DNA from: Chloroflexota bacterium
Lineage (GTDB): Bacteria; Chloroflexota; Anaerolineae; Anaerolineales; UBA4823
DNA length: 64,000 nucleotides
Direction: 5' to 3'
NCBI GenBank assembly: GCA_029782365.1
Contig: JAKOUW010000096.1
Span: forward strand, 713,432 to 777,431
A program made the position numbers and the translations under genes. Positions 35,423 to 45,593 of the stretch are shown piece by piece. Numbering within the stretch: the stretch's first letter is position 1; every line of letters starts with the position of its first letter. The notes under the pieces are model-generated. The model was not told the DNA's origin, made no database searches, and saw only the letters and a list, made by a program, of their open reading frames with translations.

Positions 35423-35450
35423 TTGACAGGGTGATCGACCTCAATATAAT
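35423..35450 (+). promoter_or_regulatory. Perfect consensus sigma-70 promoter
   Basis: TTGACA at 35423-35428 and TATAAT at 35445-35450 match both consensus hexamers exactly, with a 16-base spacer. The predicted leader to the ATG at 35513 is about 55 bases. It implies strong expression of the 1731-residue secreted protein. Confidence 0.88.
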
Positions 35451-35512
35451 AATTATTAAAATAAGCTTTGAACAAGATTAAATTAACTTAAAAGCGACCG
35501 GGGAGGGTTGGA

Positions 35513-38500
35513 ATGGAAAGAGATACTCTTATGAGAATTGTGATCCGATTATTACTGCATGCGTTTATCCCAATGGTTTTATGCGCCTCAATTTTCTTTC
35601 CAATCGCCTCAGCGCAGGCTCGCAGTGCAGCCAATGCCCAGGTTGACCCAAGCATCAGCGTCGGCAGTTGCGCCGTGGTGATCAATTCCAACAGCGCTGG
35701 AGGGTTGAAGGTCCGCTCTGGGCCAGGCACCTCATATTCTATTGTGGGCTACCTGTCGGACGGCACAATCATCAAAATCAATGGCGGCCCTGTGAACAGC
35801 GGTGGCTACACCTGGTGGCAGCACGACCACGGTGGTTGGTCAGCTGGCTTATACCTGGCCGATTCTTCCTGCGGGCCATCCGCTGGAAACATTCAACTCA
35901 GCGTTGGTTTGTCAATCAACCCGGGTTCACCATACCCTGGTCAGGATACCAACGCATCCTTCAAAGCAAAAAACAATGGCGGCTCGGCGATCAGCCTTGG
36001 ACACTTGGGCGTCAAGTGCCGCCGCACTTCCGACCAGGCGAATTATGACTTTTTTTGGCAAACGAACGTGACGATTCAGCCCGGCCAGGAATATTCTTAT
36101 TCGACCAATCGCGCCTTCGACCAGGTGGCCGCTTATTCTTGCACCCCCAATTACGAGCAAAATGGGGCCTGGAATGATGTCAAATGGCCCGATGGCAGCA
36201 CGAATTATGTGACCGTCAACGTCCAAAACCCACCGCCTGGGCGCCTGGTCTTAACCCAAGATTTGCAAATCTCAAATTCTAACCCTCAAACGAACCAGCA
36301 GATCCAGGGCTCATTTCAAGTCAAGAATGACGGCGGGCAGCCCATCACTCTGCAGTACCTGGGCATCCAGGGCCGGCTGAATGGCGATGTCAACGGCCAG
36401 ACGGCTGACTTCAACTGGGTGCCAAACCTGACTTTGCAGCCCGGGGAAACGTACAATTATTCTTCAGGCCGGGGTATTCCAACAGCGGGCAGTTGGCGCT
36501 TGCGCCCGAATTTTGAAATGAACAATTCCTGGTCGGATGTTCATCATGCCGACGGCTCCATCAATGAAGTCTGGGTAAATGTTTCTGCGCCGCCTCCAGG
36601 AAGAATCGAGTTGACCAGCGGGTTGGTCATCAACCCAAGCAATCCGATACCCGGCCAGGATACCTCGGCCTCATTTACCGCCATCAACAATGGCGGCCAG
36701 CCGATCACTTTGGGCCACCTGGGCGTCAAATGCCGGCGCACCTCCGACCAGACGATGTACGATTTTTACTGGTACCTCAATGAAACCTTGAATCCGGGTT
36801 CCAGTTTTTCCTATTCCACCAACCGCGCTTTTGACCAGGTTGATACATACGCTTGCACGCCAAATTATGAGCTGAACGGCGCCTGGAATGATGTGAAATG
36901 GCCGAACGGCGCGACCAGCTACGTCACAGTCAGCGTTCAGCCTCCGCCTCCCTGGAATCTGGTCTTGATCCAAGACATATCCGTTTCCCCGCAAAATGCC
37001 CTGCTCAATCAGAGCGTCAACGCTTCGTACCGGGTGAAGAATATCGGTGGGACACCGGTGACGATTGAATACCTGGGCGTGCAAGGACGCCTGGACGGCC
37101 AAATCAACGGAACAGCCCGCGATTTCGATTGGATCCAAAATTTCACCCTCAACCCAGGCGACGAATTTGGGTATTCGACCAACCGCACGTTCGATATCGC
37201 CGGACGTTGGCGCTTGCGGCCAAACTTCCGGGTGAACGGCCAATGGAGCGATCTCCACCGCGCCGATGGCTCGATCAACGAGATTTGGGTGAACGTCGGC
37301 AGTCATTGGATATCCGGCCGCGTGAGTAATCCAGATGGTTCCGCCTTGCCGGGCGTTTCGATCTCCATCCAGGGATACAACCTGACCACAGACGCCAATG
37401 GTTATTACGCCCTCGGCGATCTCGTTCCCGGGGTCTATTCCATTGTTCCTTCTTCCAATGGGTACAATTTTTCACCGGCCAGCCGCACCGTCAGCCTGCC
37501 GCCAGGCGCGGGAGATCAAAATTTTGTGGCGGTCGGCGCGGCCAGCCAGATCAGTCCGGGTATGTCCTCCTTTGAGTATTCCGATTATGCGCTGGGCGTT
37601 GATGGTTATTACCGGGCTAATCTCAAGGTCACTTTGCGCAATTCAAACGGCGCTGCGGTGCCTGGAAAGATGATATCGGTTTCCTCCGAAAGAGGCGGCC
37701 TTGACCAGGTCAACCAGCCAGCACAGCCAACCGACACAAACGGCGAAACCACCGCTTCTGTGCGCTTCCTGGCGGCTGGGCAGGCCACCCTGTGGGCCTG
37801 GGTCGTCGGTGATGGCGTGCGCCTGGATGCAACGGTGAGTATCTTGGTGAGCGACCTGCAGCCGGTGCCCGATGTTTTGCGGTGGAAAGTTAACAGCGTG
37901 GCTGGTATGGCGAACCATTCGCTGGACAATATGCGCAATGACGCTCAAGCGATCTATATGGAAACAAATTACTTCCGCGGGGCTGTCGGTGAGTATTCTT
38001 TTAAAATCGGCGCGGATCTCGTCAACGGCTTGATTGACGGGTGGAGCGATTGGTCTGATTGGAGCAAGGGAGATATTGCAAAGTGGTTTGCTTTTCCGGG
38101 TTGGGACAGCAAAGCATGGGCCAGTCCGACGGTTTGCAAACTCAGCAATGCTTTTCTGAAGAAATTTTCAAATGGCATTAACAATGAATATGGTCAGCGC
38201 AGTATTCGCTTGATATTACGCAGCGGGCTGTTTTACCTGGTGGCCCAAAAGAACAATGAATGCCTAAATGATTTGAGGCAAGATTTAATCCTGGATGGTA
38301 TGAGCCTGAGCAATCTGGTGATGGGCGATTTGGTCAAACGGTTTGCTGATTCGGCAATCGCTGGGGAGATCCATGACGCCCAAAGCCAAATCAACGACAC
38401 CGCCTCCATCGTAAACAATTCGCTGGTGCCTTCCATTTCCACGCCCCGCCTGGATGGTTATCAACTTGATCTCAGCGCCCGGGCGGCTTTGCTGCCCACC

Positions 38501-40708
38501 TATGAAGATCGTATTCGTGACACTCGCTGGACTCTGGAATCGATTCACCAATCTAACGAATCCGATTCGCTGACCGGTGATGTGATCCAAATCATTGCGC
38601 GGCTCAGCGCAAAGTTTCTGGCGAGTTACTTTGGCATCGCTGGCAGAGAGCTGGTGAATTCCACTCTTACTGGTTTTGATCTTTACATGGATACCAAAGC
38701 GCTGAACGAATCGATTCTGATGTCTGCGAATTCACACATGGCGCTCGTCAAAGCGCTGCCTGAGAATGTCGCCGCGACTTCGAACAATATTTCGCAAGGT
38801 TTCTCAAATATTTTGTTTGGGACGGCGCCAACCACTCCATCAGGGAAAATCCTGGCTGTGCAGCATGTGAGCCAGGGTTCAGGAATTTTGGGGCTGTGGT
38901 TCGAAAAACAGTCTTACACGCTGGTGACGATCCAAAACACCGGCCTTTTCACAGCGCAATATTTTGTCGAATCGCGCTATCTCGCTGAGACAACCCGCTT
39001 GCTCGTGCCGTGGGCCACGCTATGGCAAAATGAAATTTCTGCCCCTGTTTCGCTAAATCCTGGTGAAATCACCACGCTGCGGGTGGATTACCGCACGGTC
39101 AGCCGGGGTTACTCTCCCCGGTCTGCCAGGTTGGGGATTCCTGCCTCGTCCATCAGCATCGATCTTGTAGCGACCACCAGTAACGGCCAGTTTTACCAGG
39201 CTCACGATTATTCTGATTGGGCGCCAACCCACATGACCGGTGCGCATGACAAACTGGTGGCTTTGGACGCCAACTCTCCCTATGCCGATGCGCCTCGCAT
39301 CGATGAAATGCTGGTGACCAGGGTGCATGTCGAAGCCGGCAGCCCTGCCATGGTTGGTGAGCTGTGGGTCAATAACCCGTACGATGTGGCGGCGCCGATC
39401 ACCGTCACCCAGCCGATCTCGGACAATATTTTGATCATCGATCCTATGTGGGGAAAGGTCACGCCTGGTCAGATTGAATGGCAAGCCTACGCGCCGCCCC
39501 GCGCCAGCGCCTTTTTCACTTACACTTTTTCTGCGGCGAGCAATCCACACGCCACAATTACCTTGCCCCCGGCGCAAATTGCCCTTTCAGGTCCGAGCGG
39601 TGAGACAATTTCTGACCAGGCTGAATCTCTGCCGTTCGAAAATCCATGGCCAAAAGCTGTGACATACACGCTGACGGATTTTTTCGCCCCGGGAACTTCG
39701 CCAGTGGTTTCTGTCAACCTGAGCAATTTGGCAGGCCAGGAATTGAGCGGACAAATTACCCTGACCTTGCTCACTCCCAATGGAGACTTTAGCTGGAGCG
39801 GGAGCCTGCCGGTTTGGGCGTCAGCCAACAACTCGCAAGAGGTTTCTTTTTACCTGCCTTCAGATCTGGCAATCGGGGATTACCGCCTGATCGCTGTGTT
39901 GAATTATTTTGGCATTGAAGAAAAGATTTTTGACCAGCCGATCAGCATCGGGGCCCCGGCGCCAGTGATCGAAATGGAAACTGACCCTGTCCTGGTGGGA
40001 AATACCAACCGCTCTGGAAGCGTGCAGACTTTTCGTGTTCACGTGACCAGCCAGGCCAATATCCCTGTGACCAATGCGTGGATCACCGCCCTCATCCCTG
40101 CCGACACCAGCCTGGTTCCTGGCAGTGTCAGCGATAATGGCTATGATCTGTCGAGTTACGTTGGCTGGTATGTGGCGAGTATGGAGGTGGGTTACGATCA
40201 CTATTTTTCATTCGAGGTTCAACTGCCCGCGGATTACGTTACCGGCGCAGGGGTTCGCCTGCTGGAAACCCAGGCCAACTTAACTTCAAGCGAGACGCCG
40301 CAAACAACCAGCCAACCATTGGGCATTGCGATCATCGCTGAACCGCGCGTTCAATTTTACGAGCCTGAGACAAAGGTCCATGAGAACATTGGATGGGCTT
40401 ATGTGTGGGTTGAATTGACCTGGCCAGCGGAAAGCCCGGTCAGCATTGATTTCGCCACGCATGACCAGACGGCTGTCAGCGGCGTTAATTACCAGGGCCA
40501 AAGCGGAACGCTCACGTTCGATACAGGTCAGCAGTGGGCGTATATCGCTGTCCCAATCTATGATGACGGCGTGCGCATCCCTGAATTGTCTTTCACGATC
40601 GACCTTACGAATCCCAATGGACTTCCCCTCGGCTTTCCATACGAAAGCAAAGTGACCATCCTCGAAGGAGGTTACTACACATTGTTCCTGCCGAAGGTGA
40701 CGAAATAG
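35513..40708 (+). CDS. Giant secreted modular protein (SH3b-like, ABAB repeats, Ig-like, Calx-beta)
   Basis: 1731 residues, ATG with GGAGG at 35502-35506. A signal peptide (about 1-38) is followed by an SH3b-like domain (about 45-118, with LKVRSGPGTSYSIVG). Then come four ~118-residue beta-sandwich modules in A-B-A-B order (about 126-598), a carboxypeptidase-regulatory-like domain (about 598-675), a Big_1-like Ig domain (about 680-780) and a mostly helical part (about 785-1090). Sandwich domains of DUF11/CARDB type and a Calx-beta domain (about 1610-1715) follow. The chain ends LFLPKVTK, the shared C-terminal motif. Overall base composition is lower in GC than flanking enzymes. The architecture suggests a cell-surface or matrix protein; no catalytic motif is visible. 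Confidence 0.85.
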   Translation: MERDTLMRIVIRLLLHAFIPMVLCASIFFPIASAQARSAANAQVDPSISVGSCAVVINSNSAGGLKVRSGPGTSYSIVGYLSDGTIIKINGGPVNSGGYTWWQHDHGGWSAGLYLADSSCGPSAGNIQLSVGLSINPGSPYPGQDTNASFKAKNNGGSAISLGHLGVKCRRTSDQANYDFFWQTNVTIQPGQEYSYSTNRAFDQVAAYSCTPNYEQNGAWNDVKWPDGSTNYVTVNVQNPPPGRLVLTQDLQISNSNPQTNQQIQGSFQVKNDGGQPITLQYLGIQGRLNGDVNGQTADFNWVPNLTLQPGETYNYSSGRGIPTAGSWRLRPNFEMNNSWSDVHHADGSINEVWVNVSAPPPGRIELTSGLVINPSNPIPGQDTSASFTAINNGGQPITLGHLGVKCRRTSDQTMYDFYWYLNETLNPGSSFSYSTNRAFDQVDTYACTPNYELNGAWNDVKWPNGATSYVTVSVQPPPPWNLVLIQDISVSPQNALLNQSVNASYRVKNIGGTPVTIEYLGVQGRLDGQINGTARDFDWIQNFTLNPGDEFGYSTNRTFDIAGRWRLRPNFRVNGQWSDLHRADGSINEIWVNVGSHWISGRVSNPDGSALPGVSISIQGYNLTTDANGYYALGDLVPGVYSIVPSSNGYNFSPASRTVSLPPGAGDQNFVAVGAASQISPGMSSFEYSDYALGVDGYYRANLKVTLRNSNGAAVPGKMISVSSERGGLDQVNQPAQPTDTNGETTASVRFLAAGQATLWAWVVGDGVRLDATVSILVSDLQPVPDVLRWKVNSVAGMANHSLDNMRNDAQAIYMETNYFRGAVGEYSFKIGADLVNGLIDGWSDWSDWSKGDIAKWFAFPGWDSKAWASPTVCKLSNAFLKKFSNGINNEYGQRSIRLILRSGLFYLVAQKNNECLNDLRQDLILDGMSLSNLVMGDLVKRFADSAIAGEIHDAQSQINDTASIVNNSLVPSISTPRLDGYQLDLSARAALLPTYEDRIRDTRWTLESIHQSNESDSLTGDVIQIIARLSAKFLASYFGIAGRELVNSTLTGFDLYMDTKALNESILMSANSHMALVKALPENVAATSNNISQGFSNILFGTAPTTPSGKILAVQHVSQGSGILGLWFEKQSYTLVTIQNTGLFTAQYFVESRYLAETTRLLVPWATLWQNEISAPVSLNPGEITTLRVDYRTVSRGYSPRSARLGIPASSISIDLVATTSNGQFYQAHDYSDWAPTHMTGAHDKLVALDANSPYADAPRIDEMLVTRVHVEAGSPAMVGELWVNNPYDVAAPITVTQPISDNILIIDPMWGKVTPGQIEWQAYAPPRASAFFTYTFSAASNPHATITLPPAQIALSGPSGETISDQAESLPFENPWPKAVTYTLTDFFAPGTSPVVSVNLSNLAGQELSGQITLTLLTPNGDFSWSGSLPVWASANNSQEVSFYLPSDLAIGDYRLIAVLNYFGIEEKIFDQPISIGAPAPVIEMETDPVLVGNTNRSGSVQTFRVHVTSQANIPVTNAWITALIPADTSLVPGSVSDNGYDLSSYVGWYVASMEVGYDHYFSFEVQLPADYVTGAGVRLLETQANLTSSETPQTTSQPLGIAIIAEPRVQFYEPETKVHENIGWAYVWVELTWPAESPVSIDFATHDQTAVSGVNYQGQSGTLTFDTGQQWAYIAVPIYDDGVRIPELSFTIDLTNPNGLPLGFPYESKVTILEGGYYTLFLPKVTK
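35888..37308 (+). repeat. A-B-A-B tandem protein-coding modules in the giant secreted protein
   Basis: Four consecutive ~118-codon modules begin near 35888 (A1), 36240 (B1), 36600 (A2) and 36952 (B2). A modules share LGHLGVKCRRTSDQ and AWNDVKW; B modules share YLGIQGRL or YLGVQGRL, WRLRPNF and SDVHHADGSINE or SDLHRADGSINE. A1 is far closer to A2 than to B1, which indicates duplication of an A-B unit rather than four single duplications. Confidence 0.85.
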
Positions 40709-40725
40709 ATCACTGAATTTCTTTT

Positions 40726-43700
40726 GTGAAAAATTTACATCCCACAGTCGGGATTGGGTTTACAATGGGGAAGGTAAGTTTACCCCTCCTTGCACATGGT
40801 CCCAATCGGAGCAGCGCCTTGGTCACCCGCTTCAAACCGCGCACGATAAAGTTTTTATTCTTCTCGTTCAACCTGGAACAGGCCCTCAAGGCGCTCTTCG
40901 CCGTGGCCCTCACCCTGGCCACGCTGTGGTTCCGCTTGCAGTTCCACGACCTTTTCATTGGCCGACCCATGCTGATTCTGTTCATGCTGCCGATCACCAT
41001 CAGCGCCTTTTTCGGCGGGCTGTGGCCTGGCCTGTTGGCCACCCTGACCGCCGCGCTGTGCGTGGTTTTCTTCTTCATGCCGCTGGCCCTGGGATCCCCT
41101 ATCGACGCGGCAAACGATCTTTTTCAATGGGGGATCATGATCCTCAGCGGCGCGCTGATCAGCGTGATGATCGAGTCTCTCCACCGGGCGCAAAATAAAG
41201 CCAAGGCCGAGATTGGCGAGCGCCAACAAACCGAAGCCCGCTTGCGGGAGAGCGAGGATAATTTTAAATATATCTTTGAATCTGCGGTGCTCGGCAAATC
41301 AATCACCCAACTGAACGGCGAGGTGAAACCCAACCAGGCCTTTGCCGATATGCTCGGTTACACGCTGGATGAGCTGAAAACCTGCCGTTGGCAGGATCTC
41401 ACGCACCCAGACGACCTGGAAATCAGCGGCAAATATTCAGAGGCCTGCCTGCGCGGGGAAATTGACGCCGTGCGCTTCACCAAACGCTTCATCCACAAAA
41501 ATGGCAGCCTGGTTTGGGCAGATGTCTCCACCCGCCTGCGGCGTGACGCTTCTGGCGCGCCGCTGTATTTCATCACCAACCTGCTGGACATCACCGAAGC
41601 GCGGCGCGCTCAGGATGCCCTGCAGGAGAGCGAAGAGCTCTTCCGCACCTTTATCGAACAGTCGGCGGACGGTCTGCTGATCAGCGATGAGCGCGGCCAG
41701 GTGATCGAATGGAACCAGGCGCTGACGCGCATCCATGGCCTGACTCGCCAGCAGGCGCTTGGCAAAACCCTGTGGGACATCCAATTCATGCTGCTGCCAG
41801 AAGAGAGAAAAACGGACAGCCGGCTGGAATTCTTGCGCGCCGCGATCGAGCCGCTGCTGGCGAGCGGGGACTCGCCTCATTTCAAACGCATCAATGAAAC
41901 CGAAATTCAAACCCTGGACGGCGAGCGGAAGTTCATCCAACAGCAGTCCTTCCCCATCCACACGGCCAAAGGTTTCCGCATCGGGGCCATCATTCGCGAT
42001 GTGACCGAACAAAAAAAAGCTCAGGAAAAGCTGCGCCACAGTGAGATGCGCGCCAAAGCCATGTTGGATGCCATCCCGGATATGATGTTCCGTCTTGACC
42101 GGCAGGGCGTCTTTTTGGATTACAAAGCTGAAAATCAAGAGCTGTACACCCAAAATCAACCCACCCTGGTGGGCCGGCGTAATCGAGATGTCGCCCCGCC
42201 GGGTTTCGCTGACCTGATCGAGGCAAAAATCAGCCTGACATTGGAAAGCGGCGCCGTGCAAACGTTCGAATACCAGCTCGAAATACCTGGTCGCGGCCCG
42301 CAAGACTACGAAGCGCGCATGGTTCCCAACGGCGCCGCTGAGGTAGTGGCGGTGGTGCGCAATATCACCGAGCGCAAGCGAGCAGAAGCGGAACTGCGCG
42401 ACAGCGAGGAGAAATACCGCGGTCTGATGCAGAGCCTGGACAGCGTGGTAGCCACCGTGGATGAGGCGGGGCGTTTTCACTTCATGAACGATGTGGCGGC
42501 CAGCCAATTGGGCGGACAGGCGCAAGACCTGATCGGCAAGACGATGCATGAGCTGTTCCCCGCACCGGTGGCAGACGCTCAACTGAGCACCGTCCGCCGG
42601 GTGATCGAGGAAGATACAGGCATCATCAGCGAATTTCAAAGCAGTGTGCAGGGCAAACCGCGCTGGTACCGCACCTCGGTTCAGCCCATTCACGATCAAA
42701 ACGGCCGGGTCAAATATGCCCTGGTCAATTCCACCGACATTAACCGGCTGAAGACAGCCGAACAGGAACTTCTGGAGCTGAACCGCACACTGGAGCAGCG
42801 CGTCCAGGAGCGCACAGCCGAGGTGCAGGACCTGTATGACCACGCCCCCGCCGGCTACCACTCGCTGGATGCCTCGGGCCGCATCGTGCAGATCAACCAG
42901 ACCGAATTGACCTGGCTGGGACACACTCGTGAAGAGATGGTCGGCTTTCCCCTCCAGCAATTCCTGACCGAATCCGGACTGCGCACCTTCCAGGAGCATT
43001 TTCCGAGATTCAAAGAGACCGGCCGCCTGCGCGACCTGGAGATCGAATTTTTATGCAAAGACGGAGCCGCCTTCCCTGCGCTGGTGAATGCAGACGCCAT
43101 TTTTGATGCCCAGGGCCGGTATATAATGAGCCGCTCGACCGTGTTCGACAACGCCGAGCCCAAGAAAGCCGCCGAGGCCATGCGCCGCGCCAACGCCGAG
43201 TTGGAAAGAGCGATGCGCGTCAAAGATGATTTTCTCGCCAACATGAGCCACGAACTGCGCACTCCCCTGACCGGTATCCTGGGCATGACGGAAAGCCTGC
43301 TTCTGCAATCTGACGGCCCTTTGAACGAACGCCAGCAAAAATACCTGAACACCATCGAATCCAGCGGGCGGCACCTGCTCTCCCTGATCAACGACATTCT
43401 CGACCTGTCCAAAGTCGAAGCCGGCCGCATCGAGCTGGAACCGGAGTTTCTGTTCGCATCCGAATTGTGCAAGGCCAGCCTGGCCTTTGTCAAACAACCG
43501 GCGCTCAAAAAGCACATCAACCTGGAATATTCTTGCGAGCCAGACAACCTCTCGCTGGTGGCGGACGCCCGCCGCCTGAAGCAGATTTTGGTGAACTTGC
43601 TGGGAAATGCGGTCAAATTCACGCCCGAAAAAGGCTCTGTGCGGCTTGAAGTGAGCGCCGATGAACCCAGCCAGCAGGTGCAGTTCACGGTGACTGATAA

Positions 43701-44343
43701 CGGCATTGGCATTTCCCCTGCCGACCAGGAGCGCCTGTTCATCCCCTTTACCCAGTTAGATAACGGCCTAGCCCGGCATTATGAAGGAACCGGGCTGGGC
43801 CTGTCGCTGGTGAAGAAACTCACCGAACTGCACGGCGGCAGGGTCAGCGTGTATAGTGAATTGGGCAAAGGCAGCCGCTTCAGCGTGACCATTCCCTGGA
43901 AGCACATCAGCGAACACGCCCCGGCCCAGGCCGCCAGTGCCGCCCTGCTGGCCTCCTCCGGCTCGCCAGAAGGGCACGCCCACTGGCGCATCCTGGTGGC
44001 GGACGATAGTGACGTGACGGCAGAATTTACGCTGGATTTTCTCAGCCTGAAAGGCTTCGAAGTCGCCCGGGCCAACACCGGACGCCAGGCGCTGGCCTTG
44101 CTCTCCGAATTTCACCCTGACCTGGTGCTGATGGACATCCAGATGCCCGAGATGGACGGCCTGCAGGCTATCCAGCGCCTGCGCCAGACACCGGGCTGCC
44201 AGGATATCCCGGTCATCGCCCTGACCGCCCTGGCTATGCCCGGCGACCGCGAGCGCTGCCTGGCCGCCGGCGCAAACGACTATCTGACCAAGCCGTTCAC
44301 CTTCAAAGACCTGATGCAGTCAATCCAGACATTGTTGGGATAA
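40726..44343 (+). CDS. Hybrid sensor histidine kinase with DUF4118-like membrane region and multiple PAS domains
   Basis: Up to 1205 residues; the GTG at 40726 lacks a clear ribosome binding site, and a later start (ATG 40765 or TTG 40819) is possible. A KdpD-like DUF4118 four-helix membrane region (about 45-150, with HDLFIGRPMLILFMLPI) leads a coiled linker and five PAS domains (about 180-825), several closing with DIT or NIT-E-K/R linkers. The kinase core has SHELRTPLTGILG (His near 842), NLLGNAVKFTPEKG and GTGLGLSLVKKL. A C-terminal receiver (about 1085-1205) has phosphoacceptor Asp near 1139 in LVLMDIQMPEMDG and a Lys in YLTKPF. The membrane region has little outside the bilayer, so sensing is probably via PAS ligands or redox state. 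No output partner is adjacent. Confidence 0.9.
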   Translation: MKNLHPTVGIGFTMGKVSLPLLAHGPNRSSALVTRFKPRTIKFLFFSFNLEQALKALFAVALTLATLWFRLQFHDLFIGRPMLILFMLPITISAFFGGLWPGLLATLTAALCVVFFFMPLALGSPIDAANDLFQWGIMILSGALISVMIESLHRAQNKAKAEIGERQQTEARLRESEDNFKYIFESAVLGKSITQLNGEVKPNQAFADMLGYTLDELKTCRWQDLTHPDDLEISGKYSEACLRGEIDAVRFTKRFIHKNGSLVWADVSTRLRRDASGAPLYFITNLLDITEARRAQDALQESEELFRTFIEQSADGLLISDERGQVIEWNQALTRIHGLTRQQALGKTLWDIQFMLLPEERKTDSRLEFLRAAIEPLLASGDSPHFKRINETEIQTLDGERKFIQQQSFPIHTAKGFRIGAIIRDVTEQKKAQEKLRHSEMRAKAMLDAIPDMMFRLDRQGVFLDYKAENQELYTQNQPTLVGRRNRDVAPPGFADLIEAKISLTLESGAVQTFEYQLEIPGRGPQDYEARMVPNGAAEVVAVVRNITERKRAEAELRDSEEKYRGLMQSLDSVVATVDEAGRFHFMNDVAASQLGGQAQDLIGKTMHELFPAPVADAQLSTVRRVIEEDTGIISEFQSSVQGKPRWYRTSVQPIHDQNGRVKYALVNSTDINRLKTAEQELLELNRTLEQRVQERTAEVQDLYDHAPAGYHSLDASGRIVQINQTELTWLGHTREEMVGFPLQQFLTESGLRTFQEHFPRFKETGRLRDLEIEFLCKDGAAFPALVNADAIFDAQGRYIMSRSTVFDNAEPKKAAEAMRRANAELERAMRVKDDFLANMSHELRTPLTGILGMTESLLLQSDGPLNERQQKYLNTIESSGRHLLSLINDILDLSKVEAGRIELEPEFLFASELCKASLAFVKQPALKKHINLEYSCEPDNLSLVADARRLKQILVNLLGNAVKFTPEKGSVRLEVSADEPSQQVQFTVTDNGIGISPADQERLFIPFTQLDNGLARHYEGTGLGLSLVKKLTELHGGRVSVYSELGKGSRFSVTIPWKHISEHAPAQAASAALLASSGSPEGHAHWRILVADDSDVTAEFTLDFLSLKGFEVARANTGRQALALLSEFHPDLVLMDIQMPEMDGLQAIQRLRQTPGCQDIPVIALTALAMPGDRERCLAAGANDYLTKPFTFKDLMQSIQTLLG

Positions 44344-44351
44344 AATCCTGG

Positions 44352-44380
44352 TTGCATTGCGGCGCGTTCTTCGCTATACT
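44352..44380 (+). promoter_or_regulatory. Promoter of the double-GNAT gene
   Basis: TTGCAT (44352-44357), 17-base spacer, TATACT (44375-44380), 25 bases ahead of the ATG at 44406. Confidence 0.65.
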
Positions 44381-44405
44381 GGAAATTAGCGAAAGGAAGC
44401 GCACC

Positions 44406-45398
44406 ATGATCCTCCAGACGCCTTTGCCCAGCCTCCCGGGGGTCGTCTTCCGCAAGTTCGCAGGCGAGCCCGATTACGCCGCGCTGGCCGCGGCGCTGAC
44501 CGCCAGCGAGCAAGCCGACCACTCGGCGCGCAGCGTGACAGCCGACGACATCGGCAACGCTTTTGAACACCTGACCAACTGCGACCCGGAGGCTGACCTG
44601 CTGATCGCCGAGGCCGGGGGTGAAATCGCTGGCTACATCCGGGGCTGGTGGCTGGATGGCCCGCCCGGGCGACAGTACAAGCACAACGCCTTTATGAAGC
44701 CTGCCTGGCGGCGCAAAGGCATTGGCCGCGCCCTGCTGGGGTGGATGGAAAGCCGCCTGCGCGCCGTGGCTGGCGGGCACCCAGCGGAGCTCGAGAAGGT
44801 CTTCCAGGCCAATGTCACCCAATTCCAGGCCGGCGCGGCCGCCCTGCTGGAGCGGGCTGGTTACCTGCCAGAGCGCTACTTCTTCGAAATGGTGCGGCCA
44901 GACCTGGAAGCCATCAACGTGCCGCCCCTGCCCGAGGGCATCGAACTGCGCCCCGCCCGGCCCGAGCATTACCCGGAAATCTGGCGCCTGACCCAGGAGA
45001 CCAGCCAGGAAGAGTGGGGCTACATGCCGGCGGTCGAGGCCGATTACCAGGAGTGGCTGTCTGGCCCACTCTTTCAGCCCGAGCTGTGGCAGATCGCCTG
45101 GGACCCGGCGGCGGGACAGGTGGTGGGCACCGTGCTGGCTTTCATCCACCACGCCGAAAACCAGCAGTTCCAGCGCCTGCGCGCTTACACCGAGGGCATC
45201 GGCGTGGCGCGCCATTGGCGGCGGCGCGGCCTGGCGAGCGCCCTGATCGGCCGCAGCCTGCTGGCGCAGCGCGCCGCCGGCATGCGCGAATCGGCTATGG
45301 CGGTGGACAGCGCCAACCCCAGCGGCGCCGCCAGCCTGTACGAAACCTGCGGTTTCCGCACCGTCAAGCGCGACACGGTGTACCGCAAACCGCTCTGA
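44406..45398 (+). CDS. Double-domain GNAT acetyltransferase
   Basis: 330 residues from the ATG at 44406, with AAAGGAAG at 44392-44399; an in-frame start 18 codons earlier overlaps the promoter and is rejected. Two GNAT domains: the first with acetyl-CoA loop PAWRRKGIGRALL near 99, the second with RHWRRRGLASALI near 272 and a final NPSGAASLYETCGFRTV segment typical of GNAT beta6-beta7. This is the MshD-like tandem layout, but the acceptor is unknown. It is related to the N-terminal part of the GNAT-DinB fusion at 33574. Confidence 0.88.
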   Translation: MILQTPLPSLPGVVFRKFAGEPDYAALAAALTASEQADHSARSVTADDIGNAFEHLTNCDPEADLLIAEAGGEIAGYIRGWWLDGPPGRQYKHNAFMKPAWRRKGIGRALLGWMESRLRAVAGGHPAELEKVFQANVTQFQAGAAALLERAGYLPERYFFEMVRPDLEAINVPPLPEGIELRPARPEHYPEIWRLTQETSQEEWGYMPAVEADYQEWLSGPLFQPELWQIAWDPAAGQVVGTVLAFIHHAENQQFQRLRAYTEGIGVARHWRRRGLASALIGRSLLAQRAAGMRESAMAVDSANPSGAASLYETCGFRTVKRDTVYRKPL

Positions 45399-45520
45399 AA
45401 TGCGCCTTTTCACGCCTGCCGCGGCGGCGGGTAGGGTCGATCTTTTCAATTCCGTTCGCCTGCCCGGCGCACGGCTGTAATTCTTGAGTAACGGCGCAGG
45501 GCTTATTTGAAACGCCCCGA

Positions 45521-45549
45521 TAGACTTTTCCCCTTAAGTATGCCATAAT
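45521..45549 (+). promoter_or_regulatory. Candidate promoter of the secreted repeat protein
   Basis: TAGACT (45521-45526), 17-base spacer, CATAAT (45544-45549). Each box differs from consensus in one or two places; ATG at 45594. Confidence 0.5.
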
Positions 45550-45593
45550 AAATGAGACGGTTGTGTTTTGCCGTTTTGCGCGGGAGGGATGCC

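Larger units (their letters stand above)
35107..35512. other. Intergenic region upstream of the giant secreted protein
   Basis: 406 bases with no credible gene. It becomes AT-rich from about 35300. It contains a compound hairpin at 35371-35407 and a perfect consensus promoter at 35423-35450. Confidence 0.65.

Noticed and set aside
35888-37308. Possible CRISPR-like or DNA-level repeat
   Set aside because: The repetition is of ~350-base coding modules within one reading frame, not short direct repeats with spacers.
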